This document shows, piece after piece, positions 8,704 to 16,802 of a stretch of 32,500 nucleotides of DNA (positions within the stretch are counted from its first letter, which is position 1; each line of letters opens with the position of its first letter). The notes under the pieces are model-generated. The model made no database searches. It was not told the DNA's origin and was given only the letters and a program-made list of their open reading frames with translations. The stretch is taken from NCBI GenBank assembly GCA_036558305.1, contig DATBFX010000411.1, forward strand, positions 1 through 32,500. The letters run 5' to 3'. A program made the translations under genes and the position numbers. The DNA comes from DATBFX01 sp036558305 (GTDB taxonomy: Bacteria > Chloroflexota > Chloroflexia > Thermomicrobiales > UBA6265).

Positions 8704-10308
8704 ATGGTTTCGCAGAGCATCGCCCACAGCCCGCACGATCTCGAGCGCCACGGTCTCGTCAACACCGGGACCGTCTCCTGGAACCTCTCGACGCCGAAGC
8801 TGTACGAAGAGGCGATCCGGCGGAAGGAGGGGAGTCTGGCTCACCTCGGACCGCTGGTCGTGCGGACGGGGCACCACACCGGACGCTCGCCGAACGACCG
8901 CTTCCTGGTCAAGGAACCGTTGAGCGAGGACAAGATCTGGTGGGGGAAGGTCAATCGACCGATCTCGCAGGACCAGTACGAAGGGTTGCGCCGGCGGTTG
9001 CTGGCCTACCTGCAGGGACGCGATCTCTTCGTCGCGGACTGCTTCGTCGGGGCCGACCCGCGCTACCGGATGCCGGTCCGCGTCATCACCGAGACCGCCT
9101 GGCACAGTCTCTTCGCGCGCAACATGTTCATCCAGGCCTCGGCCGATGAGTTGGCAACGATGGTCCCCGAGTTCACGGTGATCCACGCGCCGGGCTTCCG
9201 CTCGATCCCGGAGATCGACGGGACGCCGGGCGAGGTCTTCATCGTCCTCAACTTCGGCGCCAAAACCGTCATCATCGGCGGCACCGAGTACGCGGGCGAG
9301 ATCAAGAAGTCGATCTTCACGGTGATGAACTACCTATTGCCGCAACGGGATGTGCTTTCGATGCACTGCTCCGCGAACATCGGCGAGGCGGGTGATGTTG
9401 CGGTCTTTTTCGGGCTGTCCGGCACCGGCAAGACGACGCTTTCGGCCGATCCGAATCGGACGCTGATCGGCGACGACGAGCACGGCTGGAGCGACCACGG
9501 GGTCTTCAACCTCGAAGGCGGGTGCTACGCGAAGGTGATCCGGCTCTCGCCGACCGCGGAACCGGAGATCTACGAGACGACCCGGAAATTCGGGACGGTG
9601 CTGGAAAACGTCGGCTACGACGCCGCCACCGGGCGCCTCAACCTCGACGACGATTCGCTGACGGAAAACACGCGCGCCGCCTACCCGATCAGTCACATTC
9701 CGAACGCGACGCGCACCGGCATGGGCGGCCAGCCGCGGACGATCATCATGCTGACCGCCGACGCCTTCGGCGTGATGCCGCCGATCGCCAAGCTGACGCC
9801 CGCGCAGGCGATGTACCACTTCCTGTCGGGCTACACGGCCAAGGTGGCCGGCACCGAGCGCGGGGTGACCGAACCGACCGCGACCTTCAGCACCTGTTTC
9901 GGCGCGCCGTTCATGGCGCTCTCGCCGACGGTCTACGCCGATCTCCTCGGCGAGCGAATCGCCAAGCACGGGGCCGATGTCTGGCTCGTCAACACCGGTT
10001 GGACCGGCGGTCCCTACGGCGCCGGGTACCGGATGCCGATCGCGCAGACCCGCGCGATGATCGCGGCGGCGCTCGGCGGCGAACTGGCCTCGGTGCCGAT
10101 GCGGACCGATCCGACGTTCGGGTTCGCGGTGCCGACGGAGTGTCCAGGCGTCCCTTCAGAGATGCTCGATCCGCGGAACACCTGGGAGGACAAGGCTGCC
10201 TATGATACCCAGGCGGCGAAGTTGGCCGGCATGTTCGCCGAGAACTTCGTCGCCTTTGCCGATCGGGTGCCGGCCGAGGTGCGGGCCGCCGGTCCGCACC
10301 GGGAGTAA
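8704..10308 (+). CDS. pckA: Phosphoenolpyruvate carboxykinase (ATP)
   Basis: It converts oxaloacetate and ATP to PEP, CO2 and ADP, the entry step of gluconeogenesis. The product has 534 residues, a normal length. The P-loop GLSGTGKTT is at 237-245. LIGDDEHGW (254-262) supplies metal-binding Asp residues. RTGHHTGRSPNDRF (54-67) and RMPVRVITE match the substrate region. It belongs to the ATP-using class: the GTP class has a different P-loop and length. A GGGAG site precedes the ATG. The phosphofructokinase gene starts two bases after the stop, so the two are co-transcribed and probably translationally coupled. Confidence 0.95.
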   Translation: MVSQSIAHSPHDLERHGLVNTGTVSWNLSTPKLYEEAIRRKEGSLAHLGPLVVRTGHHTGRSPNDRFLVKEPLSEDKIWWGKVNRPISQDQYEGLRRRLLAYLQGRDLFVADCFVGADPRYRMPVRVITETAWHSLFARNMFIQASADELATMVPEFTVIHAPGFRSIPEIDGTPGEVFIVLNFGAKTVIIGGTEYAGEIKKSIFTVMNYLLPQRDVLSMHCSANIGEAGDVAVFFGLSGTGKTTLSADPNRTLIGDDEHGWSDHGVFNLEGGCYAKVIRLSPTAEPEIYETTRKFGTVLENVGYDAATGRLNLDDDSLTENTRAAYPISHIPNATRTGMGGQPRTIIMLTADAFGVMPPIAKLTPAQAMYHFLSGYTAKVAGTERGVTEPTATFSTCFGAPFMALSPTVYADLLGERIAKHGADVWLVNTGWTGGPYGAGYRMPIAQTRAMIAAALGGELASVPMRTDPTFGFAVPTECPGVPSEMLDPRNTWEDKAAYDTQAAKLAGMFAENFVAFADRVPAEVRAAGPHRE

Positions 10309-10310
10309 CG

Positions 10311-11285
10311 ATGATGAAACGGATTGCCGTCCTCACCTCCGGCGGTGACGCGCCGGGCATGAACGCCGCGGTCAGGGCGATCACCCGGTGCGGGGTCGAT
10401 CTCGGGTGGGAGATCTTCGGCGTCCATCGTGGCTACGCCGGGTTGATCGCCGGCAGGTACGACCGGCTCACCGTCCGCTCGGTCGCCGGCATCATCCAGC
10501 GCGGCGGGACGGTCCTCGGCAGCGCCCGCAGTCCGGAATTTGCCACCGAAGCGGGGCGCTGCCAGGCGCTTCGCGAACTGGGGCACTACGACATCGAGGC
10601 ATTGGTCGTCATCGGCGGCAACGGTTCGCAGACCGGTGCCGCCGCACTCGCGGACCTGGGGTTCCCCGTCGTTGGGGTCGCCTCGACGATCGACAACGAC
10701 CTGGTCGGGAGCGACGTCACCATCGGCGTCGACACCGCGCTGAACATCGCGTTGGAGGCGATCGACCGCCTGACGACGACGGCGGAGTCGCACCAGCGGG
10801 CGTTTCTCGTCGAGGTGATGGGGCGCGGGAGCGGGTACCTGGCGCTGATGACCGGGATCGCCGGCGGCGCCGAGGTGATCGTCGTCCCCGAGTTCGAGAC
10901 GCCACCCGAGCGGGTGGCACTGGAGTTGGCCGGCGCCTACGAACGGGGCAAGCTGCACGCGATCGCGGTGGTCGCCGAGGGGGCGAAATACAACGCCGAG
11001 GCGCTGGTCGGCTACTTCCGCGAGCACGAAGCCCGGATCGGGTTCGAGTTGCGGGCGACGATCCTCGGTCACGTCCAGCGCGGCGGCACCCCGACCGCGT
11101 ACGACCGGCTCCTGGCGACCCGGCTCGGGGCGGGGGCGGTGGCGGCACTAAACCGGGGCCAGTCGGGCGTACTGGTCGGCATGATCGACGGGCAGGTGAC
11201 CTGTACGCCCTTTGCCGAGATCGTCGGCAAGCAGAAGCCGATCGACCCGGAGCTCTGGAAACTCGCCCACATCCTCGGCCGGTAA
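10311..11285 (+). CDS. pfkA: 6-phosphofructokinase, with GGNGS in the nucleotide site
   Basis: It phosphorylates fructose-6-phosphate to the 1,6-bisphosphate. The product has 324 residues, near the usual 320. Visible motifs are SGGDAPGMN (10-18), TIDND (126-130, catalytic Asp128), and VMGRGSGYLA (169-178), with the effector-site HVQRGG further on. The nucleotide motif, normally GGDGS in ATP enzymes and GGDDT in PPi enzymes, is GGNGS at 102-106: Gly keeps the ATP signature, but the Mg-coordinating Asp has become Asn104. The upstream base of TIDND is Ser, not the Lys of PPi enzymes. It is co-operonic with PEP carboxykinase, so a glycolytic and a gluconeogenic key enzyme share a transcript. Confidence 0.9.
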   Translation: MMKRIAVLTSGGDAPGMNAAVRAITRCGVDLGWEIFGVHRGYAGLIAGRYDRLTVRSVAGIIQRGGTVLGSARSPEFATEAGRCQALRELGHYDIEALVVIGGNGSQTGAAALADLGFPVVGVASTIDNDLVGSDVTIGVDTALNIALEAIDRLTTTAESHQRAFLVEVMGRGSGYLALMTGIAGGAEVIVVPEFETPPERVALELAGAYERGKLHAIAVVAEGAKYNAEALVGYFREHEARIGFELRATILGHVQRGGTPTAYDRLLATRLGAGAVAALNRGQSGVLVGMIDGQVTCTPFAEIVGKQKPIDPELWKLAHILGR

Positions 11286-11307
11286 GGCGGGTGAAGGGGG
11301 CGGGCGG

Positions 11308-12948
11308 GTGAAACAAGTTCTGATCGACAACCCGCTGCTCCTCCTCTTCGTCGTGGTGGCGATCGGGTACCCGCTCGGCCGGCTCAAGGTGCGTGGGACC
11401 AGCCTCGGCGTCGCCTCGGTGCTGTTCGCCGGGCTCGCGGTCGGCGCGATCGACCAGGATTTGAAATTGCCCGAGATCCTGTACCAGTTCGGGTTGGTGA
11501 TCTTCGTCTACACCATCGGACTCAGCAACGGGCGCGCCTTTTTCGCCTCGTTTCGCCGCCAAGGGGGACGCCACGCGCTGCTCGTGACCGGCGTCATCGC
11601 CCTCGCGGTGCTGCTCGCCGTGGTCGAGTACTCCGTGCTCGATCTGAAGCCGACGCTGACGGCGGGGATGTTCGCGGGGAGCCTCACGAACACACCGGCC
11701 TTAGCGACCGAGCTGCAGTACCTGCAGACGTACGGTCCGGAGGACGAGCGCGATCAGATCCTCTCCGAACCGGTCGTCGGTTACTCGGTGGCCTATCCGA
11801 TCGGCGTTCTGGGAGTCATCTTCGCGCTCGTCGTCGCGCAACGCAGGTGGCGGATCGACTATGCGGCGGAAGCCAAACGCGCCGGTGATGGCGGCGGCGC
11901 CTCCATACCGCTGGAAAACCGGACGATCCGCGTCACGTTTCCGGATGCCGCGTCGCAACCGGTTGCCAGCCTCGCACGGGAGCGTGGCTGGGATGTCGTT
12001 TTCGGGCGGATGCGACACCACGGCCAACTCGGTCTCGTCACCGCCGAAACGCACCTGGAACAGGGCGATCTGGTGCTCGCGGTCGGGACGCGAGAACACC
12101 TCGACCGGGTGACGGCGGAGTTGGGCGAATCGTGCGACGAGCGGTTGGAGTTGGACCGGAGCGAACTCGACTTCCGGCGGATCTTCGTCTCCAGCTCGGC
12201 GGTCGTCGGCCGGCACGTGCGCGACCTCGACGTGCGCCGGCGGTTCGGCGCGGTGGTGACGCGAATCAGGCGGGGAGACGTCGAATTTCTGCCGCACGGG
12301 GACACCGTCCTGGAACCGGGTGACCGCGTGCGTGTGGTCGCGCCGCGGGTGTCGATGCCGGCCGTCTCCGCGTTCTTCGGCGACTCCTACCGCGCGCTCA
12401 GCGAGATCGACGTGCTGACGTTCAGTCTCGGGTTGACGGCGGGTCTGCTCCTCGGCGTCCTGCCGATTCCCCTCCCCGGCGGCGGCGACCTGAAACTCGG
12501 CCTGGCGGGTGGTCCGCTGGTCGTCGCGCTGGTGCTCGGCGCCCTCGACCGGACCGGTCCATTGGTCTGGTCGCTGCCGTACAGCGCCAACCTCACCCTG
12601 CGCCAGTTGGGACTGATCGTCTTCCTGGCCGGAATCGGGACGCGCGCCGGTTACGCATTCGTCTCGACCGTGCAGAGCCGCGACGGCGTGTTGTTGCTCG
12701 GGGCCGGGGCAGTCATCACGTTCACCGTGGCGCTCGCGACGCTGTGGGTCGGTTACCGGCTCCTGAACGTCCCGATGGGGTTGCTGAGCGGGATGCTGGC
12801 CGGTTTGCAGACGCAGCCGGCGGTCCTGGGATTCGCCCTCGAGCAGACCGGCGACGACCTGCCGAACGTCGGCTACGCCGCGCTCTTTCCGCTGGCCACG
12901 ATCGCGAAGATCCTCGCGGCACAACTGCTGCTCGCCATCCTCCTCTAG
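11308..12948 (+). CDS. AAE-family (YidE/AspT-like) transporter with central TrkA-C domains
   Basis: The start is a GTG at 11308, preceded by a purine-rich G stretch 22 bases after the pfkA stop. A longer frame would run back inside pfkA. The 546-residue product is two membrane halves of about five helices each (about 8-180 and 370-546) around a soluble region (about 195-360) with two RCK/TrkA-C-like segments. The membrane halves carry the SLTNTPALATEL and GLQTQPAVLGFA repeats typical of the aspartate:alanine exchanger family (TC 2.A.81). Family members exchange dicarboxylates or amino acids. Next to PEP carboxykinase, a C4-dicarboxylate or amino acid substrate is reasonable but not shown. Confidence 0.82.
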   Translation: MKQVLIDNPLLLLFVVVAIGYPLGRLKVRGTSLGVASVLFAGLAVGAIDQDLKLPEILYQFGLVIFVYTIGLSNGRAFFASFRRQGGRHALLVTGVIALAVLLAVVEYSVLDLKPTLTAGMFAGSLTNTPALATELQYLQTYGPEDERDQILSEPVVGYSVAYPIGVLGVIFALVVAQRRWRIDYAAEAKRAGDGGGASIPLENRTIRVTFPDAASQPVASLARERGWDVVFGRMRHHGQLGLVTAETHLEQGDLVLAVGTREHLDRVTAELGESCDERLELDRSELDFRRIFVSSSAVVGRHVRDLDVRRRFGAVVTRIRRGDVEFLPHGDTVLEPGDRVRVVAPRVSMPAVSAFFGDSYRALSEIDVLTFSLGLTAGLLLGVLPIPLPGGGDLKLGLAGGPLVVALVLGALDRTGPLVWSLPYSANLTLRQLGLIVFLAGIGTRAGYAFVSTVQSRDGVLLLGAGAVITFTVALATLWVGYRLLNVPMGLLSGMLAGLQTQPAVLGFALEQTGDDLPNVGYAALFPLATIAKILAAQLLLAILL

Positions 12949-13303
12949 CGTCGGCAACCTCATCACGGTTGCGCGCATTCCACGGTTCAAACAAGACCAG
13001 ACGGTCGTTCGATCGGTGCCCCAAGCGACCGCGCGGCCCTCTGCTTGCTGCAACGAACCTGCAACACACCAGGCGCCGAATATGTGACGGTCTACGCCGT
13101 TCGCGCTCGATACTCGTGTGGCCGAAGGGGGATTCGGGATCGACGCCGGGTATGCGGTCCACCGAACGCGCTCGCGGCTCCGACGGACGGTTGAGCAAGA
13201 AGCGGAATGGAGGCTTGGTACGGGTTTGCGGTCATCGGGTCCGATCGCGGAACGAAGAGTTTTCGACCGACGCAGTGGGAACGATTGAAAGAGGAGGACC
13301 GAG
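12949..13303. other. Intergenic region after the carbon operon
   Basis: There are 355 bases with no supported gene. It holds a GCAACA block near 13070 similar to part of the leader element, but no GTCAC-N10-GGATAAC follows. A strong GAGGAGG at 13291-13297 belongs to the frameshifted remnant downstream. No convincing terminator hairpin follows the transporter stop. Confidence 0.4.
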
Positions 13304-13516
13304 ATGGAAACCGATCGCGCGAAGCCGGAAACGGTCGATGGTTGGTCGGCGCGATCGTCCTGATGACGACGACCATCACGACGATGGGCAGCTTTTTGGT
13401 GGTGCTGATCCTGACCAACGGCGATCCGGGTCTCCAGACCGAGACGATCGCCCTCTTCGCCTACCACCGCGCGTTCGGGTCGTATCAGATCGGGTTCGGC
13501 GCGGCGATCGCGGCGT
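13304..13516 (+). pseudogene. Frameshifted and truncated small membrane protein remnant
   Basis: A strong GAGGAGG leads into an ATG at 13304 and METDRAKPETVDGWS, but that frame stops after 19 codons. In another frame the same place continues as RWLVGAIVLMTTTITTMGSF followed by more helix-like text and GLQTETIALFAYHRAFGSYQIGFGAAIAAF. The two parts read as one protein broken by a single frameshift near 13340-13350. At about 13510 the text stops making sense, where the convergent minus-strand gene ends. The protein family is not recognised. If an error of one base is assumed, this could be a live gene with a short 3' end. Confidence 0.4.
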
Positions 13517-13930
13517 TCAGGCCGCCGTGGCGTCCGGTCCCCGGTGCCGCCGCAGCAGCGACAGGGTGCCCGAGGCGATCTCCCGGCCGGCCCACGTGCA
13601 GAACGCCTGCGGCGCCGCGACGGCCAGGACGAGGACGACCAGGATGGCGAGGGCGAATTTCAGCCCGGAAAATTCCGGCTCGATGAGGCCGAGGGCGTCG
13701 GCCGCGACGGACGCGGCGAAGACCAGGCCGGCCACGGCCGCCGGCGCCACCCAGGCGTGCGCGGGCCGCAGGACGAGGCCGGACAGGAACGCCAGCGCCG
13801 GCGCGACGAACAAGGCCCAGACCATGTCGGGGTCGTCCCAGAAGACGAACATGAACCCGAGCGAGCCGAGCAGGAACAGGACCGGCAGCCCGTAGGGCCG
13901 CACCCACGCCCGCCAATATCCGCGTTCCAT
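13517..13930 (-). CDS. Small four-helix membrane protein, unknown
   Basis: The start is placed at MERGYWRAWVRPYG because GGAGGTGACGCC lies directly before it; a longer frame of 15 codons has no such site. The 137-residue product has about four hydrophobic segments (about 12-28, 35-52, 56-74, 90-112) and a basic, Arg-rich C-terminus. The single WAGREIASG motif after the last helix does not identify a family for me. On the minus strand upstream, GTGAC and GTTAC lie ten bases apart, similar to the repeat upstream of the DUF4386-like gene. The function is unknown. Confidence 0.6.
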   Translation of the reverse strand: MERGYWRAWVRPYGLPVLFLLGSLGFMFVFWDDPDMVWALFVAPALAFLSGLVLRPAHAWVAPAAVAGLVFAASVAADALGLIEPEFSGLKFALAILVVLVLAVAAPQAFCTWAGREIASGTLSLLRRHRGPDATAA

Positions 13931-14352
13931 GGCGTCACCTCCGGTGCGCGCACGGGCATCGTAACCGAGCGTCACCCGTGCGGACGCAGGCTACGCCGCG
14001 GGCCATGGCACGCGCATCAACGGAGGCACCGTGCGTGTACCAAAACCGGCACAGATCGAGGCGAGGCGGTTGGGGCGCGACCGGGATGTCGGACCGCGAC
14101 GGGGCGGAAGCGATCGCTGCACCGATCCGCAGCCCAACCCGACCGACCACAGACGGCGGTCCTCCGGGGTGCGAGATCGCCATGAATTGGCTTCGCTCCG
14201 ATCGGATGTGCAGGGATCGGCCGGGTCGCCAAAGTAAGTCGCGAGTTGCGAGATTGTGATTCCCTACCCTCGGCGTGTCGCGCGCCTTGAACGGCGCGTC
14301 GCGTAGGGTGAGCCGGGCCAGGCCGAAGGGGCCGGACCCGGGGAGAACCACG
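13931..14352. other. Divergent intergenic region
   Basis: There are 422 bases between divergent genes. Near 14262-14311 a GC-rich palindrome has CCCTAC and GTAGGG outside and CGCGCC with GGCGCG inside, ending about 40 bases before the plus-strand start. It may be a structured leader. No gene is supported. Confidence 0.4.
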
Positions 14353-15369
14353 ATGGACGCTCATCGAGCCGGTGGCAGCCGTGTCAGCCTCGCGGAGGTG
14401 TTGGCGATCCTCGTGTTGTGGGGGATGACGACGGTCGGCGTTTTCGTCGCGTACACGCGAGTGCCGGTCGACGAGCTCTACGAGGTGTCGAAGAGTGGCC
14501 CGCGCGCCGCTGCGGGCCGCGTCCTCGTTTATTGGAATTTCCCGATCGCCTTCGTCGCCATCGCCGTCCTCGGCTTCGCGCTGGCACGCCTGTGGGAGGG
14601 AGGCAAAACCGCACGCGGGTGGGCGCGTAGGGTCGTCGAGCTCCTGGCCGCGGTGGCGTTGCTGCTCTGCCTCGTGGCGGGGTTCCCGGGCGTAGTCGAT
14701 TCGCACGATCTCGATGCAAGGCCCATCAACGCGATGCCCGCGATCGGCGTGGCGATCGCGGCGGCGCTGTTCGTCGTGGCCTGGCGGCGTGGCGGTGGCG
14801 GTGCGCGCAGCCCCTGGCAGCGGAAGGACAACGTCAGATTCGCGTTGGTTGTGGTCCTGGCGGTTCTCGCGCTCCCGTGGATCCTCGCCGAGTTCGGCTT
14901 CTATATCGGCGACATCCCCGGACTCGGTCACGTCTTTATGTCGAAACAGATCGTCAATTGCGGCGATCGGGTGGTGGCAGTCCACCTCGGCGGCCACCAC
15001 GGGTTCGACGGAGCAGCGATGGCGATAACCGGTTTGGTCCTCAGCCGGGCGGTCGGGACGCTACGGCGCGGCTGGGCACGGGTGGTGCTCGGGCTGTACG
15101 TGGCGCTCCTGATCGCCTACGGCGTGGCGAACGGCGTGCAGGACTTCTGGGGTGAACAGGTCGTCAAGCGCGGCTGGGCGACGTCTGAGATTCCGAGCAT
15201 GTACCGTCCGCGCATCGCGCCGGAGTGGGGATTGGTCTTGATCGGCATCGTCGTGGTCTATCTTCTCCTGATCCGCCGCCGGGAAACCGGGGACGCTCTG
15301 TCCACGCCGGCACGGAAGGGGACCGAACCTACGTTGCCGTCCCGTCGCGGCGCCCCACTCGCTCGATGA
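14353..15369 (+). CDS. Multi-pass membrane protein, unknown
   Basis: The start is set at MDAHRAGGSRVSLAEVLAIL since GGGAG precedes it; the frame also runs open upstream without a site. The 338-residue product has about eight helices, near 12-34, 66-84, 105-125, 132-150, 165-188, 220-238, 245-263 and 292-308. Between helices is a His-rich stretch, VAVHLGGHHGFDG, that could bind metal or sit in a membrane active site. I do not recognise the family. The last 25 residues are polar and basic, probably cytosolic. Confidence 0.65.
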   Translation: MDAHRAGGSRVSLAEVLAILVLWGMTTVGVFVAYTRVPVDELYEVSKSGPRAAAGRVLVYWNFPIAFVAIAVLGFALARLWEGGKTARGWARRVVELLAAVALLLCLVAGFPGVVDSHDLDARPINAMPAIGVAIAAALFVVAWRRGGGGARSPWQRKDNVRFALVVVLAVLALPWILAEFGFYIGDIPGLGHVFMSKQIVNCGDRVVAVHLGGHHGFDGAAMAITGLVLSRAVGTLRRGWARVVLGLYVALLIAYGVANGVQDFWGEQVVKRGWATSEIPSMYRPRIAPEWGLVLIGIVVVYLLLIRRRETGDALSTPARKGTEPTLPSRRGAPLAR

Positions 15370-15379
15370 AGTCAGCATC

Positions 15380-15418
15380 AAGATCCTCGCGGCGCAACTG
15401 CTGCTCGCCTTCCTGCTC
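15380..15418 (+). pseudogene. Fossil of the AAE transporter 3' end
   Basis: The 39 bases match 12907-12945, the last codons of the transporter gene, at 36 positions. They encode KILAAQLLLAFLL against KILAAQLLLAILL. No other part of the transporter is seen nearby and the transporter's stop codon is replaced by CGA. It is best explained as the remnant of a second transporter copy that lost all but its tail. Confidence 0.6.
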
Positions 15419-15680
15419 CGATCTCGATGCGAGTCACACGGATGCGATCCTTCGGACGGACTCAGCGCAATCGGCGCGGAATCTTGGCGCCCGCCCTACC
15501 CCTTTCGGGCGACGATGGTCATGCCAGCAACTGCATGCTGGCGACAAGGGCGAGCGGGCCGATGTAGCCGCCGCGCCGGTCGAGAACACGTGGGTTGTTC
15601 CTTCCTGGGCAACCCCGTTGGCTTCATACGGTATGGACCGGCGGGGGTATGACCGGAAATCCCGGCCCGACCTGAACCGG

Positions 15681-15707
15681 GCGCCCCCGGCGGAACGCCG
15701 GGGGCGC
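15681..15707. terminator. Strong GC hairpin between convergent genes
   Basis: GCGCCCCCGGC, a five-base loop, and GCCGGGGGCGC form an 11-bp perfect stem. It lies 53 bases past the stop of the minus-strand cysteine-rich gene and also downstream of the plus-strand membrane gene. There is no T-run on either side, so it would be a bidirectional structural terminator rather than a classic one. Confidence 0.45.
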
Positions 15708-15759
15708 GTCGTTCATGAACGCGCGGAACAGCCGGGCGCGTTGCTCCGGCATCACCGGT

Positions 15760-16299
15760 TCACGCGTGGTCACGGAGCCGCTTGCCGGCGAGCACGGCCA
15801 ACGCGCCCGCGGCGACACCGGCGCCGAGGAGCGAGGAACCGATGGCGCGGTCGGCCGCGCTGCCGCTGCCCGTGTTCGGGAGCGCGGTCGTCGTGCAGTA
15901 GTCGTCGGCGCAGGCGAGGCCCGCGCAGCATTCGAGACCCTGGGAGCCGCAGAATTCGCCGTCGTTCATGCAGAGACCGGACGGGTTGTCGCAGACCGCC
16001 TCGAAGCAGGTCAGACCGGTGCAGCAGTCGGCGTTGCTGGTGCAGGCGTCGCCGAGCGCACCGCACGTCCCCTTCGGGTTATCGCAGACGGCTTCGAAAC
16101 ACGTCAGTCCGCTGCAGCAGTCCGTGTTGTCGGTGCAGGCGTCGCCAAGGGCGCCGCAGGTCTGCGCCGCGGCCCGGCCGCGGCCGGCCACGCCGAGGAG
16201 ACCGGCGGCGAGACCGCCGGCGAGGAGCCGGAAGACGTCTCGGCGCGACCGGTCATGCCCAAGCTGCCGTGCGATGTCGTCGAATCGCTGGTGATCCAT
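15760..16299 (-). CDS. Exported protein with three knottin-like Cys repeats and LPNTG sorting signal
   Basis: GGAAGGAG precedes the ATG at 16299; the open frame runs further up but has no site. The 179-residue product has a Tat-like signal (SRRDVF at 18-23, then a hydrophobic stretch ending AAAQ at 46). Three repeats of about 31 residues follow, each with six Cys in the order C-x6-C-x5/6-CC-x4-C-x4-C: 48-72, 79-103 and 110-135 (18 Cys in total). That C-C-CC-C-C spacing is the inhibitor-cystine-knot pattern. Then comes LPNTG at 140-144, a helix at about 157-172 and the basic tail KRLRDHA. LPxTG, helix and charged tail are a sortase signal, so the protein is probably attached to the cell wall. 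Repeats 1 and 2 are nearly identical, which implies recent duplication. No sortase gene is in the window. Tat export of a disulfide-rich protein is unusual. Confidence 0.8.
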   Translation of the reverse strand: MDHQRFDDIARQLGHDRSRRDVFRLLAGGLAAGLLGVAGRGRAAAQTCGALGDACTDNTDCCSGLTCFEAVCDNPKGTCGALGDACTSNADCCTGLTCFEAVCDNPSGLCMNDGEFCGSQGLECCAGLACADDYCTTTALPNTGSGSAADRAIGSSLLGAGVAAGALAVLAGKRLRDHA

Positions 16300-16802
16300 C
16301 TCGGTGCTCCTTCCCGGTGTGGTTGCGGTCGGTGGAGTGGACCGAGTGGACACCGCCGCCCGCGCCAATGGACGGGACGATACCACCGCTCGCGTGACAG
16401 CACCGTCAACCAGGGGCTCCGGGACATTGCATTTGCGTGACATTCGGCGCGACTGCGACCGATCGGGCGGTCGGGCAAGAGATGCCGACGCGCCAACCCC
16501 GCGACATTCCGGCCCCGATCGCCGCGAGTTCAGACCAGTCGTGTGGGCCAGGCCCAACGCAACCGGCAGGAAGCCTGCCCGGATCGGGCAGAGCCAACGC
16601 ACATTCGCGGTCACCTCGCGTTGGTCTTGCCAGATTTCGACCGAGACGGTGCGGCTGCCACGGGCACGGTGCGCATGAAGCGCCGTCTGTTGCGCGGTTG
16701 AGGCGAAGCGCATCCGAGGGTTGGCAGATTTGCGATCGGTTCGGAGCTAGTCTCAGGCCAGATACCGAGCCCCAGTGATGGGACGGGCAGAGGAGGTGAG
16801 TC
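16300..16802. other. Divergent intergenic region
   Basis: There are 503 bases between divergent genes. On the minus strand a TTGACG and, about 21 bases on, TATCGTCC lie 60-110 bases before the cysteine-rich gene. TATCGTCC is also present in leader copies B and C, so a shared -10-type element is possible. Nothing else is supported. Confidence 0.4.

Larger units (their letters stand above)
15370..15759. other. Intergenic region between convergent genes, with fossil and hairpins
   Basis: It starts with a copied tail of the AAE transporter (15380-15418). It then has a 7-base-stem hairpin GCCAGCA/TGCTGGC near 15524-15543 and a strong GC hairpin at 15681-15707. No complete gene is supported. Confidence 0.5.

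Noticed and set aside
10311..11285. PPi-dependent phosphofructokinase
   Set aside because: The nucleotide motif keeps Gly after the Asn (GGNGS) and lacks the Lys before TIDND that marks PPi enzymes.
11212..11307. Longer N-terminus for the AAE transporter
   Set aside because: It would lie inside pfkA in another frame and gives Ser/Arg-rich text unlike a transporter start.
15624..15818. Small minus-strand frame after the Cys-rich gene
   Set aside because: It has no ribosome site and runs through the GC hairpin.
15973..16158. 93-base repeats as a possible CRISPR or satellite
   Set aside because: They are in-frame coding repeats of the cysteine-rich protein with no spacers.
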